From: Yersinia mollaretii ATCC 43969
GTDB lineage: Bacteria > Pseudomonadota > Gammaproteobacteria > Enterobacterales > Enterobacteriaceae
Direction of reading: 5' to 3'
Length of the DNA: 64,000 nt
NCBI RefSeq assembly: GCF_013282725.1
Contig: NZ_CP054043.1
Span: forward strand, 2,542,001 to 2,606,000
The position numbers were made by a program, and so were the translations under genes. This document shows, in pieces, positions 49,241-58,012 of the stretch. Positions within the stretch are counted from its first letter, which is position 1, and each line of letters opens with the position of its first letter. A model generated the notes under the pieces. The model had not been told where the DNA came from, did no database searches, and saw only the letters and a list, made by a program, of their open reading frames with translations.

Positions 49241-49768
49241 ATGAAAACTATTGAACTCGACGAAGAGCTTTATCGCTATATTGCCAGTCATACGCAACAC
49301 ATTGGTGAAAGCGCGTCCGACATTTTGCGGCGTATGCTGAAATTTACTGCGGGTCAGCCGGTAGCCACTACAGCTACCCGCCATGATGCGGAGAAAGTGG
49401 TGGTGGCTCCGGCACCACGAGATCGGGTTCGTGCGGTGCGCGAATTACTGCTGTCCGATGAATATGCGGAGCAAAGCAGGGCGGTTAACCGCTTTATGCT
49501 GGTGCTATCAACACTCTACACGCTGGATGCTCAAGCATTTACCGAGGCGACAGAATCATTACATGGCCGCACTCGGGTCTATTTTGCTGGAGATCAACAA
49601 ACGCTATTGCAAAATGGGACACATACCAAGCCCAAACATGTCCCCGGTACGCCATACTGGGTAATTACCAATACCAATACCGAGCGTAAGCGCAGCATGG
49701 TGCAACACATCATGTTGGCAATGCAGTTCCCGCCGGATTTGACTGACAAAGTGTGCGGAACTATCTAA
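49241..49768 (+). CDS. seqA: Replication initiation negative regulator SeqA
   Basis: SeqA binds hemimethylated GATC sites, sequesters oriC after initiation and helps segregate new DNA. The 175-residue protein has the N-terminal oligomerisation part (MKTIELDEELYRYIASHTQH) and the C-terminal hemimethyl-GATC-binding region (TPYWVITNTNTERKRSMVQHI). The second ATG is taken because it gives the family N-terminus. Divergence from ybfF and position upstream of pgm are as in E. coli. Confidence 0.96.
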   Translation: MKTIELDEELYRYIASHTQHIGESASDILRRMLKFTAGQPVATTATRHDAEKVVVAPAPRDRVRAVRELLLSDEYAEQSRAVNRFMLVLSTLYTLDAQAFTEATESLHGRTRVYFAGDQQTLLQNGTHTKPKHVPGTPYWVITNTNTERKRSMVQHIMLAMQFPPDLTDKVCGTI

Positions 49769-49789
49769 TTTCGTTGAAACTGTGCCCAA

Positions 49790-49865
49790 TCGATTTCAAG
49801 ATGCAGGAAGGCCGTGAACAAGCGCGGCCAAAATCTCCGCAACTTGGAAGATAACGGGTATATAG
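49790..49865. repeat. Yersinia-type intergenic repeat between seqA and pgm
   Basis: TTTCAAGATGC and GCAACTTGGAA are imperfectly complementary arms, and the segment between holds GGCCG ... CGGCC. The flank reads CCCGTTAT on the other strand. This matches the pattern of short palindromic repeats common in Yersinia genomes. Confidence 0.55.
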
Positions 49866-49877
49866 GGAGTAGTTATT

Positions 49878-51521
49878 GTGGCTAACCACCCTCGTGCTGG
49901 GCAAGCAGCTCAGCAAAGCGATTTGATTAATGTTGCTCAGTTGACATCGCAATACTATGTATTGCAGCCAGAGGCAGAAAACCCAGCCCATGCCGTCAAA
50001 TTTGGGACGTCTGGGCACCGTGGCAGTTCATTACGCCACAGCTTTAATGAAGCACACATTCTGGCTATCGCACAGGCGATCGCGGAAGTTCGCCATCAAC
50101 ACGGTATTACTGGCCCGTGTTATGTGGGCAAAGATACCCACGCCCTGTCTGAACCGGCCTTTATTTCGGTGTTAGAAGTGCTGACGGCGAATGGCGTAGA
50201 TGTCGTGGTGCAACAAGATAATGGTTTCACCCCGACCCCCGCTATCTCACATGCCATTCTGTGCCATAACGTGCAGGGTAAAGCTTTGGCTGACGGCATT
50301 GTGATCACGCCGTCCCACAATCCCCCTGAAGATGGTGGCATCAAGTACAACCCACCCAATGGCGGCCCAGCGGACACCAATCTCACCTCGGTGATTGAAA
50401 AGCGCGCCAACCAGCTACTCGGCCTGAAATTACAGGGCGTGAAGCGCCAAACGCTGGATAAAGCCTGGCGCGGCAATCATCTGTGTGAACAAGATTTGAT
50501 TCAGCCGTATGTGGAAGGCTTGGTCGATGTGGTGGATATCCCCGCGATTCAGGGCGCAGGTTTGAAATTAGGGGTCGATCCGCTCGGTGGCTCAGGGATT
50601 GCTTACTGGCAACGCATTGGTGAGCACTATAAATTGGACCTGACACTGGTCAACGATTCTATCGATCAAACCTTCCGCTTTATGCATCTTGACCACGATG
50701 GAGTGATCCGTATGGATTGCTCATCAGAATCGGCGATGGCGGGGCTGTTGGCGCTGCGCGACAAGTTTGATCTGGCCTTTGCCAACGATCCCGACTATGA
50801 CCGCCATGGCATTGTGACACCCGCCGGATTGATGAACCCGAATCATTACCTTGCTGTCTCGATCAACTACCTGTTCCAGCATCGCCCACAATGGGGTGCC
50901 GATGTGGCGGTGGGTAAAACACTGGTTTCCAGCGCGATGATCGACCGCGTAGTGGCAGATTTGGGTCGTAAGTTGGTGGAAGTGCCGGTTGGCTTTAAAT
51001 GGTTTGTCGATGGGTTGCATGATGGCAGCTTTGGTTTTGGCGGCGAAGAGAGTGCGGGTGCATCCTTCCTGCGCTTTGACGGCACCCCTTGGTCCACCGA
51101 CAAAGACGGCATCATCATGTGCTTACTGGCGGCAGAGATTACAGCCGTGACCGGTAAAAACCCGCAGCATCACTACGATGATTTAGCACAACGTTTTGGT
51201 GCACCAAGCTATAACCGCATTCAGGCTCCGGCCACGCAAGCACAGAAAAACGCATTGTCTAAGCTGTCACCTGAAATGGTCAACGCGAGTATGTTGGCAG
51301 GTGACCCCATCACCGCACGCTTAACCACTGCACCGGGCAATGGTGCATCCATTGGCGGGCTAAAGGTGATGACGGACAACGGTTGGTTTGCTGCCCGCCC
51401 ATCCGGCACAGAAGAGGCTTATAAAATTTACTGTGAAAGCTTCCTTGGCGCAGAACACCGCGAAAAGATAGAGCAGGAAGCGGTCAATATTGTCAGTGAC
51501 GTGCTGGCTGGCGCGAAATAG
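49878..51521 (+). CDS. pgm: Phosphoglucomutase
   Basis: Pgm interconverts glucose-1-phosphate and glucose-6-phosphate. The 547-residue protein has the phosphoserine loop [11 protein letters not shown] with Ser146, the metal-binding DPDYDRHG, the sugar-recognition GEESAGAS and the phosphate-binding [12 protein letters not shown] near the C-terminus. The GTG start at 49878 follows AGGGAG. A repeat element sits in its leader. It is followed by a convergent EamA-type gene. Confidence 0.96.
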   Translation: MANHPRAGQAAQQSDLINVAQLTSQYYVLQPEAENPAHAVKFGTSGHRGSSLRHSFNEAHILAIAQAIAEVRHQHGITGPCYVGKDTHALSEPAFISVLEVLTANGVDVVVQQDNGFTPTPAISHAILCHNVQGKALADGIVITPSHNPPEDGGIKYNPPNGGPADTNLTSVIEKRANQLLGLKLQGVKRQTLDKAWRGNHLCEQDLIQPYVEGLVDVVDIPAIQGAGLKLGVDPLGGSGIAYWQRIGEHYKLDLTLVNDSIDQTFRFMHLDHDGVIRMDCSSESAMAGLLALRDKFDLAFANDPDYDRHGIVTPAGLMNPNHYLAVSINYLFQHRPQWGADVAVGKTLVSSAMIDRVVADLGRKLVEVPVGFKWFVDGLHDGSFGFGGEESAGASFLRFDGTPWSTDKDGIIMCLLAAEITAVTGKNPQHHYDDLAQRFGAPSYNRIQAPATQAQKNALSKLSPEMVNASMLAGDPITARLTTAPGNGASIGGLKVMTDNGWFAARPSGTEEAYKIYCESFLGAEHREKIEQEAVNIVSDVLAGAK

Positions 51522-51534
51522 CTGGCGGTAAGCA

Positions 51535-51569
51535 GGCATTGAAGGCAGCTCAGTGCTGCCTTCAATGCC
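51535..51569. other. Perfect 15-bp hairpin between convergent pgm and the EamA-type gene
   Basis: GGCATTGAAGGCAGC and GCTGCCTTCAATGCC are exact complements around TCAGT. The stem lies between the two stop codons, three bases from the EamA-type stop. No T-tract follows on either strand. Confidence 0.65.
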
Positions 51570-51572
51570 CCA

Positions 51573-52001
51573 TCACCCCAATGCCACCATCAAAGCTCCG
51601 GCGGTAATCAAGGCGACCCCCAATCCTGCCACCAGCGATATTTTCTCGCCAAACAGAATAAAGGCCAGAATGACGGCGAAAACGACGCTGAGCTTATCAA
51701 TGGGTGCGACTTGGGAAACATTACCGTTTTTAATGGCCATAAAGTAAAACAGCCAAGACAAAGCCCCGGCGACACCACTCAGCACCACAAACAGCAGCGC
51801 CTTTTTATCTGCCAAAACGGCACCGACCAGATTAAATTTCCCCTGAACTACCACCACACCCACCAAAAACAGCGCCATCACCACGGCACGGACGGCGGTT
51901 GCGGTATTGGCATCTAAATGTTGCAGACCAATTTTACCGAAGATTGCCACCAAAGAGGCGGTGAGGGCAGACAGCAGGGCGTAAATTAGCCATGTACTCA
52001 T
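51573..52001 (-). CDS. EamA/DMT-family membrane protein (half-size)
   Basis: The 142-residue protein has about four to five hydrophobic helices and the EamA features GKIGLQHLDANTATAVRA and VAPIDKLSVVFAVILAFILFGEKIS. It is a single EamA unit, half of a typical 10-helix drug/metabolite transporter, so it would act as a dimer. Substrate is unknown. An ATG at 52001 is used; a GTG just upstream is possible. It is an accessory gene between pgm and the RTX gene. Confidence 0.85.
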   Translation of the reverse strand: MSTWLIYALLSALTASLVAIFGKIGLQHLDANTATAVRAVVMALFLVGVVVVQGKFNLVGAVLADKKALLFVVLSGVAGALSWLFYFMAIKNGNVSQVAPIDKLSVVFAVILAFILFGEKISLVAGLGVALITAGALMVALG

Positions 52002-52092
52002 CACGAATAAGACCTATTTTTATAGCAAAAATACGATGTTACGCCCTGAGGTATCCTTTGCCTACCTTATTTTCATCCATGAATTTGGTGTA

Positions 52093-53532
52093 TTATAACT
52101 TAATCAATGAAGTAATTAAGTTTGCTACATTTTTGGGTATAAACTCATGGCCAGAATAACCGGCTAGTGCCCATGCTTCTTGCAATGATATTGCGTCTAC
52201 CAGCATGGCTAAATTCTCCTCAGTATTGCTCCCCGTCATGATGGGATTAAAAATAGATGAGACTTTGTTAATTCTATAAGCGCGTTCATGCTTTAACATA
52301 TCACCAATATCATGGTCTTCAATTTCACCTAAATCAGGAGTGCGCTCGCCGAAGATATTGGGTAGTTGTATCCTAAATTCAGATTCTGCTCTACCTGGCG
52401 GCGATTTTGTTATTAGCCACTTAATTTTAGGCCCATTATTACTTATCTGATCTTTGACTAAAACCCGCAGGTTATCGCCTGTTTTTTTGCTGGTGATTAA
52501 TAGATTGGTATTATGTCGTGTCATTTTTAGCTCGAGGAGTAAATGGTCATTAAAAATAACAGCATTACTGTTTTCCGAGATTTCATTTATTATATTTGCG
52601 CCATCACCAAAAGAGAAATGATAGTGATCATCCCCTTCTCCACCATCCAGAAAATCCTTTCCTTTACCCGGAATGATAACGTCATTTCCTTTGTTACCCC
52701 ATAAATGGTCACTGCCGATATTATTTTTATGTTCTGGCTCTGGATAGTAAGATTCGCCATCGCCCTCTATTAGATCATCGCCATCACCACCGAATATCAG
52801 GTCATCATTATTACCACCAAATAGAAAATCATTATCAGCATCTCCAGAAATATAATCATTACCGGCGTTACCCTCGATATAATCTTTTTGATTCCCGCCT
52901 TGTATCATGTCAGCGCCCATCCCACCGGCAATGGCGTCAGCACCATCATCACCATTAATCGCATCATTACCCTCGCCACCGAATAAGTGGTCACCTCCGT
53001 TGCCACCAGAAATGAAATCGTCACCAGTACCCGCTTTAATGATATCCCAGCCATTGCCACCGTTTATATCATCATTACCACCATGGCCATAGATAATATC
53101 GTCTTGATTGCTTCCTAGAATTATGTTGTCATGGTTGCTTCCAATGACTTTCATTTTACTGATATAACAGTTGAGATCGATGTGTCGTTTTTTTTTGTTG
53201 AGTACGACTACTCGTAAACTATCTCTTATCTTGGTTGCGGAACCAATAAATACGAATAATATATCTTCTATTTTCATGTTCTTATTTGTCACGATTTTAC
53301 TTAAATCAATTGTATCAACGAAGTATCTCGCTTTGTACTTATAACTATCTTTAATACCAATGATATACTTATGGTTTACTTTTTTAATAAATAGCTCATA
53401 GGGTTCTATGTTGTGAAATGTCAGTGAGACGTTACCGTGTTTATCAATTTTTTCTGTTATTTTTCTATACTTATCATTACGGTGACTTGAACTTCTCTCA
53501 TATACTAATTTTGTCTGCACTATAGTTTTCAT
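52093..53532 (-). CDS. Orphan RTX-repeat calcium-binding protein
   Basis: The 479-residue product has a central block of glycine/aspartate-rich nonapeptide repeats (about residues 137-306; for example GGNGGDHLFGGEGNDAINGD and FGGDGDDLIEGDGE), the RTX calcium-binding beta-roll. The block is interrupted by a short insert near 260-272. An N-terminal domain (1-130) is basic with no recognised family. After the repeats comes YHFSFGDGANIINE and a segment (about 325-362) like the HCBP-related C-terminal region of RTX toxins. A further unassigned tail follows (380-479). There is no signal peptide, which fits type I secretion, but no hlyB/hlyD or acyltransferase genes are nearby. The ATG at 53532 has a strong AAAGGAG; an upstream ATG at 53556 is rejected. 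The gene is visibly more AT-rich than its neighbours, so it may be acquired. Function unknown. Confidence 0.8.
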   Translation of the reverse strand: MKTIVQTKLVYERSSSHRNDKYRKITEKIDKHGNVSLTFHNIEPYELFIKKVNHKYIIGIKDSYKYKARYFVDTIDLSKIVTNKNMKIEDILFVFIGSATKIRDSLRVVVLNKKKRHIDLNCYISKMKVIGSNHDNIILGSNQDDIIYGHGGNDDINGGNGWDIIKAGTGDDFISGGNGGDHLFGGEGNDAINGDDGADAIAGGMGADMIQGGNQKDYIEGNAGNDYISGDADNDFLFGGNNDDLIFGGDGDDLIEGDGESYYPEPEHKNNIGSDHLWGNKGNDVIIPGKGKDFLDGGEGDDHYHFSFGDGANIINEISENSNAVIFNDHLLLELKMTRHNTNLLITSKKTGDNLRVLVKDQISNNGPKIKWLITKSPPGRAESEFRIQLPNIFGERTPDLGEIEDHDIGDMLKHERAYRINKVSSIFNPIMTGSNTEENLAMLVDAISLQEAWALAGYSGHEFIPKNVANLITSLIKL

Positions 53533-53692
53533 GATATTCTCCTTTGAGTGTCTCATAAATAATGATAGTTTTCTTTTTTCATTTTATAAACTGATTTTTA
53601 TTATGAATGTTTATAGTGAATATGCCGTGATGTGTTATTTATAAGTCTAAGAAATATCTATTTTAATACAGATAAGGTGATGGGTTTTCTGA

Positions 53693-54409
53693 TTAAAGAA
53701 TAAATCGATAGCCGACTCCGGTCTCAGTCAGAAGGTGTTTTGGACGAGTGGGGTCAGTTTCTAGTTTCTGGCGTAAGTGGCCCATATAAATGCGCAGGTA
53801 GTGGCTGTGCTCGACATAATTTGGCCCCCAGACTTGGGTAAGTAACTGGCGTTGGGTGATCACCTTGCCCGCATTCGCCAGCAAGGCTGAGAGCAAGCGA
53901 AACTCAATCGGCGTCAGGTGCAAATTTTCACCTGCACGGGTGACTTGGCGGTTGATTAAATCCACACTGATATCAGCAAAATTCACCAACGGGCTTTCCG
54001 CGCTGCCACCGCTATGGCGGCGCAATGCCACCCGCACCCGAGCCAGTAGCTCACTGATACCAAAGGGCTTACTCAGGTAATCATCCGCCCCGGCATCCAA
54101 TGCGGCCACTTTATCTTCTTCGCTGTTACGGGCTGACAGCACAATAATGGGGATAGCACTCCACTGGCGGAGATCCTGAATATAGGTCAGGCCATCGCCA
54201 TCAGGTAGCCCTAAATCCAAAATGATCAGATCCGGCTTACGGGTGCCCGCTTCAATCAGGCCCCGTTGCAGAGTATCACTCTCAAATACCCGCCAGCCCT
54301 CACTCTCCAGCGCAATGCGCACAAAGCGGCGGATCTCTTTTTCATCTTCAACAATCAGGATGTTCGTGGTGGTACTAGAGATAGTTAACTCTCCTTTCGC
54401 CGACATCAT
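53693..54409 (-). CDS. kdpE: Response regulator KdpE
   Basis: KdpE is the OmpR-type regulator that turns on kdpFABC when phosphorylated by KdpD. The 238-residue protein has an N-terminal receiver domain with the phospho-acceptor Asp65 (IILDLGLPDGDG) and the KPF turn near residue 115, then a winged-helix domain ending SHYLRIYMGHLRQKLE and TGVGYRFIL. The start is uncertain. ATG at 54409 is used, but an AAAGGAG sequence lies inside the frame, eight bases before an ATC at 54382. There the family N-terminus would begin. E. coli KdpE is about 225 residues. Confidence 0.93.
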   Translation of the reverse strand: MMSAKGELTISSTTTNILIVEDEKEIRRFVRIALESEGWRVFESDTLQRGLIEAGTRKPDLIILDLGLPDGDGLTYIQDLRQWSAIPIIVLSARNSEEDKVAALDAGADDYLSKPFGISELLARVRVALRRHSGGSAESPLVNFADISVDLINRQVTRAGENLHLTPIEFRLLSALLANAGKVITQRQLLTQVWGPNYVEHSHYLRIYMGHLRQKLETDPTRPKHLLTETGVGYRFIL

Positions 54410-54410
54410 T

Positions 54411-54573
54411 AGGCTATTTTATTTGCCATTTTGAACTAGGGCAGTGCTCAGAATCCTCACGTACTTCGTGTACGCTCCGGTTCTTCCGCGCTGTCCATGT
54501 TCAAACTGCCTGCAACAATTACGCCTAATGAGATAGGCTCTTTGCGCCTACATAGCAGGCTATTTTATTTGCC
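54411..54573. repeat. 17-bp direct repeats bounding a 129-bp insert between kdpD and kdpE
   Basis: AGGCTATTTTATTTGCC occurs exactly at 54411-54427 and again at 54557-54573. The second copy overlaps the kdpD stop codon. Between them lie inverted arms CGTAC/GTACG, GCCTA/TAGGC and GGCAGT/ACTGCC. Removing one repeat unit would leave kdpD and kdpE nine bases apart, the normal tight spacing. The segment has the look of a non-coding insertion or of a Yersinia intergenic repeat; its family is not identified. Confidence 0.7.
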
Positions 54574-57291
54574 GTCATTCATTGTATCAATGTACTCGAT
54601 ATCAACGTTATCGGCATCAATATCCGGTGCGGCTTCCAAAGGTAAAGTAAAGTGGAAGCGAGCGCCGCCATCTTGGCTCTTTTCTACCCAGATTCGCCCA
54701 CCATGGACATCGATAATGGCACGACAAATGGCTAAACCTAAGCCGACGCCAGGAATGGCTGACTCTTTGTTTCCACGAGAGAATTTATCAAAAATAAGCT
54801 GCTCTTGCCCCAGGGTGACACCGGGGCCGTTATCCCACACTTCTACATTTAGCCACTCACCTTGCACCGTCGCCCTGATCCCCAGTAACGCCTCATGACC
54901 GGCGTATTTATGGGCATTCTCTAGCAGGTTGATAAACACTCGCTCCAGCAAGCTGCCGTCACAGTTGATGAGCACCATTTCATCCGGCAGCTCGACACGA
55001 ATCTGATGGTGGCTCAGGGTGGTCTCCAGCATATGTAGCGCGCTGCCGACTATCTCCTCTAGTGACTGCCACTCTTTGCGCAGGTTAAAACCGCCAGACT
55101 GAATGCGCGCCATATCCAGCAAATTATTGACCAGTCGGGTGGTACTCAGCACTTGTTGGCGAATTTGATTAGCCTGTGGGGCGTGGCGTGAACCCTCGGC
55201 GGCCAAGTCCAGCGTCAGTATTTCCGCCTGACCAAATAGCACGGTGAGTGGGGTGCGCAGATCATGTGACAGCGCGGCGAGCAGTGAGTTACGCAGTTGC
55301 TCCCGCTCCGCATCCAACTTGGCCAGTTCCGCACTGCGCGCCAGATGAAGCCTCTCCAGCGCGTTGGCAATCAGGCTGGTAAAGGTTTGCAGCAACCGCT
55401 GTTGCTCCGGCACCATCAATTGGCGCAAGTTAGCTGGCTCAATCGCCAGTACCCCAAATGTCTGTTTGGACGCCGTGAGCGGCAATAATTGATAAGGCAC
55501 TCCCGGCAGGGTATCTGTCCCCGCACCAGCAGGTGCCCCTTTGTCAAAACTCCAACGGGCGATGGCTTCGTCAACGGAAAGAGATCCGCCCTCATCAGTG
55601 GCGATTTGCTGTAAACGGCCATCTTCTTGTGGCAGTAACAGATCTGTTTTGGCCTGAAAACTGCTGGAGAGGAAATGGCGGCTGGTTTTGGCAATATCCG
55701 CAGGGGTGAGGGCGCGGCTTAATCCACGCGACATTTCGTAGAGATGGCGGGCGCGTTGCTCTCGATAACGGGCAATTCTGGCTTGATAGCGCACGCCTGC
55801 GGTCAGATTACCCACCACGATCCCTACTATCAGCATTACGCCAAAAGTCACCAAATATTGCACATCAGTGACCGCCAGTGACCCGTGTGGCTGGACAAAA
55901 AAGAGATCGAAGCTGACGACATTAATCACTGCCGCCAATACCGAGGGCCAGCGACCATAGAACAGCGCAATAATGACCACACCGAGTAAGTAAACCATCA
56001 CCAGATTAGCTTGGTCGAAACCGGGGATTAGCCACTGTGATAAAACTGTGATCAGGGCACATAAGCCGATGGCGGCGAGACAGCCACGCAATTGCATCCG
56101 CCACTTCTCGGCGAAGGTGCGCGCGTCACTCTCTTTTGCGACACTGGCGGCACGATCCTCTTCCAGCGCGATAATCACCAGATCCAGATCCGGCCCCAAT
56201 TTACCGAGGCGATCAGCAAAGCTGCCGCGCAGTTTCCACTGTTTTTCTACCCGACGGCCAATAATGATTTTGCCCAGATTATGTTCTCGGGCGTAGCGCA
56301 GTACCGCTTTCTCTTCACTGGGTTCGGACAGCGTGGCCGTCTCCGCCCCCAGCTCTTGTGCCAGTTTTAGCACCCGCAAGATAGCCCGACGCCGGGCTTC
56401 CGGCAGACCATGTAGGCGCGGGGTCTCCACATAGACCGCGTGCCAGATACAGCCTAATCGGGCTGCCAGTCGAGCGGCGGTGCGCACCAGTTTTTCGTTA
56501 CCGCTGTTGTGGCCGATACAGAGTAAAATAGCGTCACGAGTATGCCAGACGCGTTCGCGCCCCTGAGTATCACGGAAGGCGCGCATCTGGTCATCAACCC
56601 GATCGGCAGTGCGGCGTAGGGCCAGTTCGCGCAGGGCGATTAAATTGCCTTTGCGGAAGAAGTGCTCGATGGCCCGCTCTGCTTGACCAGAGATATAGAC
56701 TTTGCCCTCATTCAGGCGCTGGCGCAGGTCGTCCGGGGGGAGGTCAACCAACACCACTTCCGTGGCCTCATCAAACATATGGTCGGGCACGGTTTCCCGC
56801 ACTCGAATGCCCGTCACGCCACCGACCACATCATTCAAGCTTTCCAAGTGCTGCACATTGATGGTGGTGAGCACATCAATACCGGCATCCAACAGCTCTT
56901 CCACATCTTGCCAGCGCTTAGGATGGCGCGAGCCGTGGGCATTGCTGTGCGCCAGTTCATCTATCAGAATCAGCGCCGGATGGCGGGCCAGTGCGGCATC
57001 CAGATCAAACTCTCGCACTTGGCGATTGCGGTGAGAGATGCGCTTTTGTGGCAGGATTGTCAGCCCTTCGAGCAAGGCAGCGGTTTCACTCCTCCCGTGG
57101 GTCTCGACCACGCCCACCAACACATCCAAGCCCTGCGCCCGCAGGCGCTGAGCTTCTTGCAGCATGGCGTAAGTTTTCCCCACCCCCGCACAGGCACCAA
57201 AAAAGACTTTCAGCCGACCACGGGGCTTTTCATTGGCGACCGCAAGTAGGCTGTCGGGGTCTGGGCGGGTTGGTTCTGCATCCACCATCAT
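54565..57291 (-). CDS. kdpD: Sensor histidine kinase KdpD
   Basis: KdpD senses potassium limitation or salt stress and phosphorylates KdpE. The 908-residue protein has an N-terminal KdpD domain with Walker A GACAGVGKT (32-40), a USP-like domain, four membrane helices (about 400-500), a GAF-like region, a dimerisation/phosphorylation domain with the phospho-accepting histidine in ALSHDLRTPL near residue 676, and a C-terminal HATPase with GVGLGLAICRAIIDVHGG. The start has two tandem ATGs, six and nine bases after the kdpC stop. Confidence 0.96.
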   Translation of the reverse strand: MMVDAEPTRPDPDSLLAVANEKPRGRLKVFFGACAGVGKTYAMLQEAQRLRAQGLDVLVGVVETHGRSETAALLEGLTILPQKRISHRNRQVREFDLDAALARHPALILIDELAHSNAHGSRHPKRWQDVEELLDAGIDVLTTINVQHLESLNDVVGGVTGIRVRETVPDHMFDEATEVVLVDLPPDDLRQRLNEGKVYISGQAERAIEHFFRKGNLIALRELALRRTADRVDDQMRAFRDTQGRERVWHTRDAILLCIGHNSGNEKLVRTAARLAARLGCIWHAVYVETPRLHGLPEARRRAILRVLKLAQELGAETATLSEPSEEKAVLRYAREHNLGKIIIGRRVEKQWKLRGSFADRLGKLGPDLDLVIIALEEDRAASVAKESDARTFAEKWRMQLRGCLAAIGLCALITVLSQWLIPGFDQANLVMVYLLGVVIIALFYGRWPSVLAAVINVVSFDLFFVQPHGSLAVTDVQYLVTFGVMLIVGIVVGNLTAGVRYQARIARYREQRARHLYEMSRGLSRALTPADIAKTSRHFLSSSFQAKTDLLLPQEDGRLQQIATDEGGSLSVDEAIARWSFDKGAPAGAGTDTLPGVPYQLLPLTASKQTFGVLAIEPANLRQLMVPEQQRLLQTFTSLIANALERLHLARSAELAKLDAEREQLRNSLLAALSHDLRTPLTVLFGQAEILTLDLAAEGSRHAPQANQIRQQVLSTTRLVNNLLDMARIQSGGFNLRKEWQSLEEIVGSALHMLETTLSHHQIRVELPDEMVLINCDGSLLERVFINLLENAHKYAGHEALLGIRATVQGEWLNVEVWDNGPGVTLGQEQLIFDKFSRGNKESAIPGVGLGLAICRAIIDVHGGRIWVEKSQDGGARFHFTLPLEAAPDIDADNVDIEYIDTMNDGK

Positions 57292-57297
57292 ATGTCC

Positions 57298-57936
57298 TTA
57301 AGGTTTTGCCGGGCTGGCGGGTACTGTCACGTGACTTTGGGCATCCAGTGCCATATTCAGGTTCAGCACATTGACGACGGATTCACCGAAGAAATTAGGT
57401 ATCGCTTTCTCTATGTTGTTATCAATCAATTGTTTCACCTCAGACAGCGGCATTTGGCGCACGCTGGCAATGCGAGGCGCTTGATAATACGCGGCTTCCA
57501 GCGAAATACTCGGGTCCAGACCACTGCCGGACGCGGTCACCAGATCCACCGGAACCGGGCCAGTTTGCGTCGGATTGGCCTGACGCTGCAATTTAACCCG
57601 CTCACTGATCGCCTGATCCAGTGCCGGATTGCTGATCGCCAAATTACTGCCGCCTGAAGCCATCGGATTATAAGGCATATCTGCCGTGACGGAGGGACGA
57701 CCCGTAAAATAACCCGGCTGGGTAAAGTTCTGGCCGATTAAACGGGAGCCGACCACCTCATCACCCAACATGACCAGCGAACCTTTAGCTTGCTGGGAAA
57801 ACAGTAATTTTGCTAGCCCAGTGGTGAGCAGGGGATAGGCGATTCCGGTGATTAGCGTCAGTAATATCAGTAGCACCAAGGCGGGCCGTAGGTATGACTG
57901 GCGAGTGGTGGTGGAGATAGGGGTAGTCGATGACAT
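57298..57936 (-). CDS. kdpC: Potassium-transporting ATPase subunit C
   Basis: KdpC is the single-helix accessory subunit of the KdpFABC potassium pump, thought to raise ATP affinity. The 212-residue product has one N-terminal membrane helix (about 18-42, LRPALVLLILLTLITGIAYP) and a soluble periplasmic part with LIGQNFTQPGYFTGRPS and DLVTASGSGLDPSIS. The ATG at 57936 follows GAGGG; a GTG at 57972 is rejected. It lies between kdpB and kdpD, 76 and 6 bp from them. Confidence 0.95.
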   Translation of the reverse strand: MSSTTPISTTTRQSYLRPALVLLILLTLITGIAYPLLTTGLAKLLFSQQAKGSLVMLGDEVVGSRLIGQNFTQPGYFTGRPSVTADMPYNPMASGGSNLAISNPALDQAISERVKLQRQANPTQTGPVPVDLVTASGSGLDPSISLEAAYYQAPRIASVRQMPLSEVKQLIDNNIEKAIPNFFGESVVNVLNLNMALDAQSHVTVPASPAKP

Positions 57937-58012
57937 TTTTATTCCCTCAATTTGGCTCTTAAAATGGGTCACGGCGCAAGTTTGTCGTGACCCTGACAGA
58001 TGATTGATGCGG

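Noticed and set aside
52093..53532. CRISPR-like or tandem DNA repeat in the RTX gene
   Set aside because: The periodicity comes from the coded Gly/Asp nonapeptides; the nucleotide units diverge and there are no spacers.
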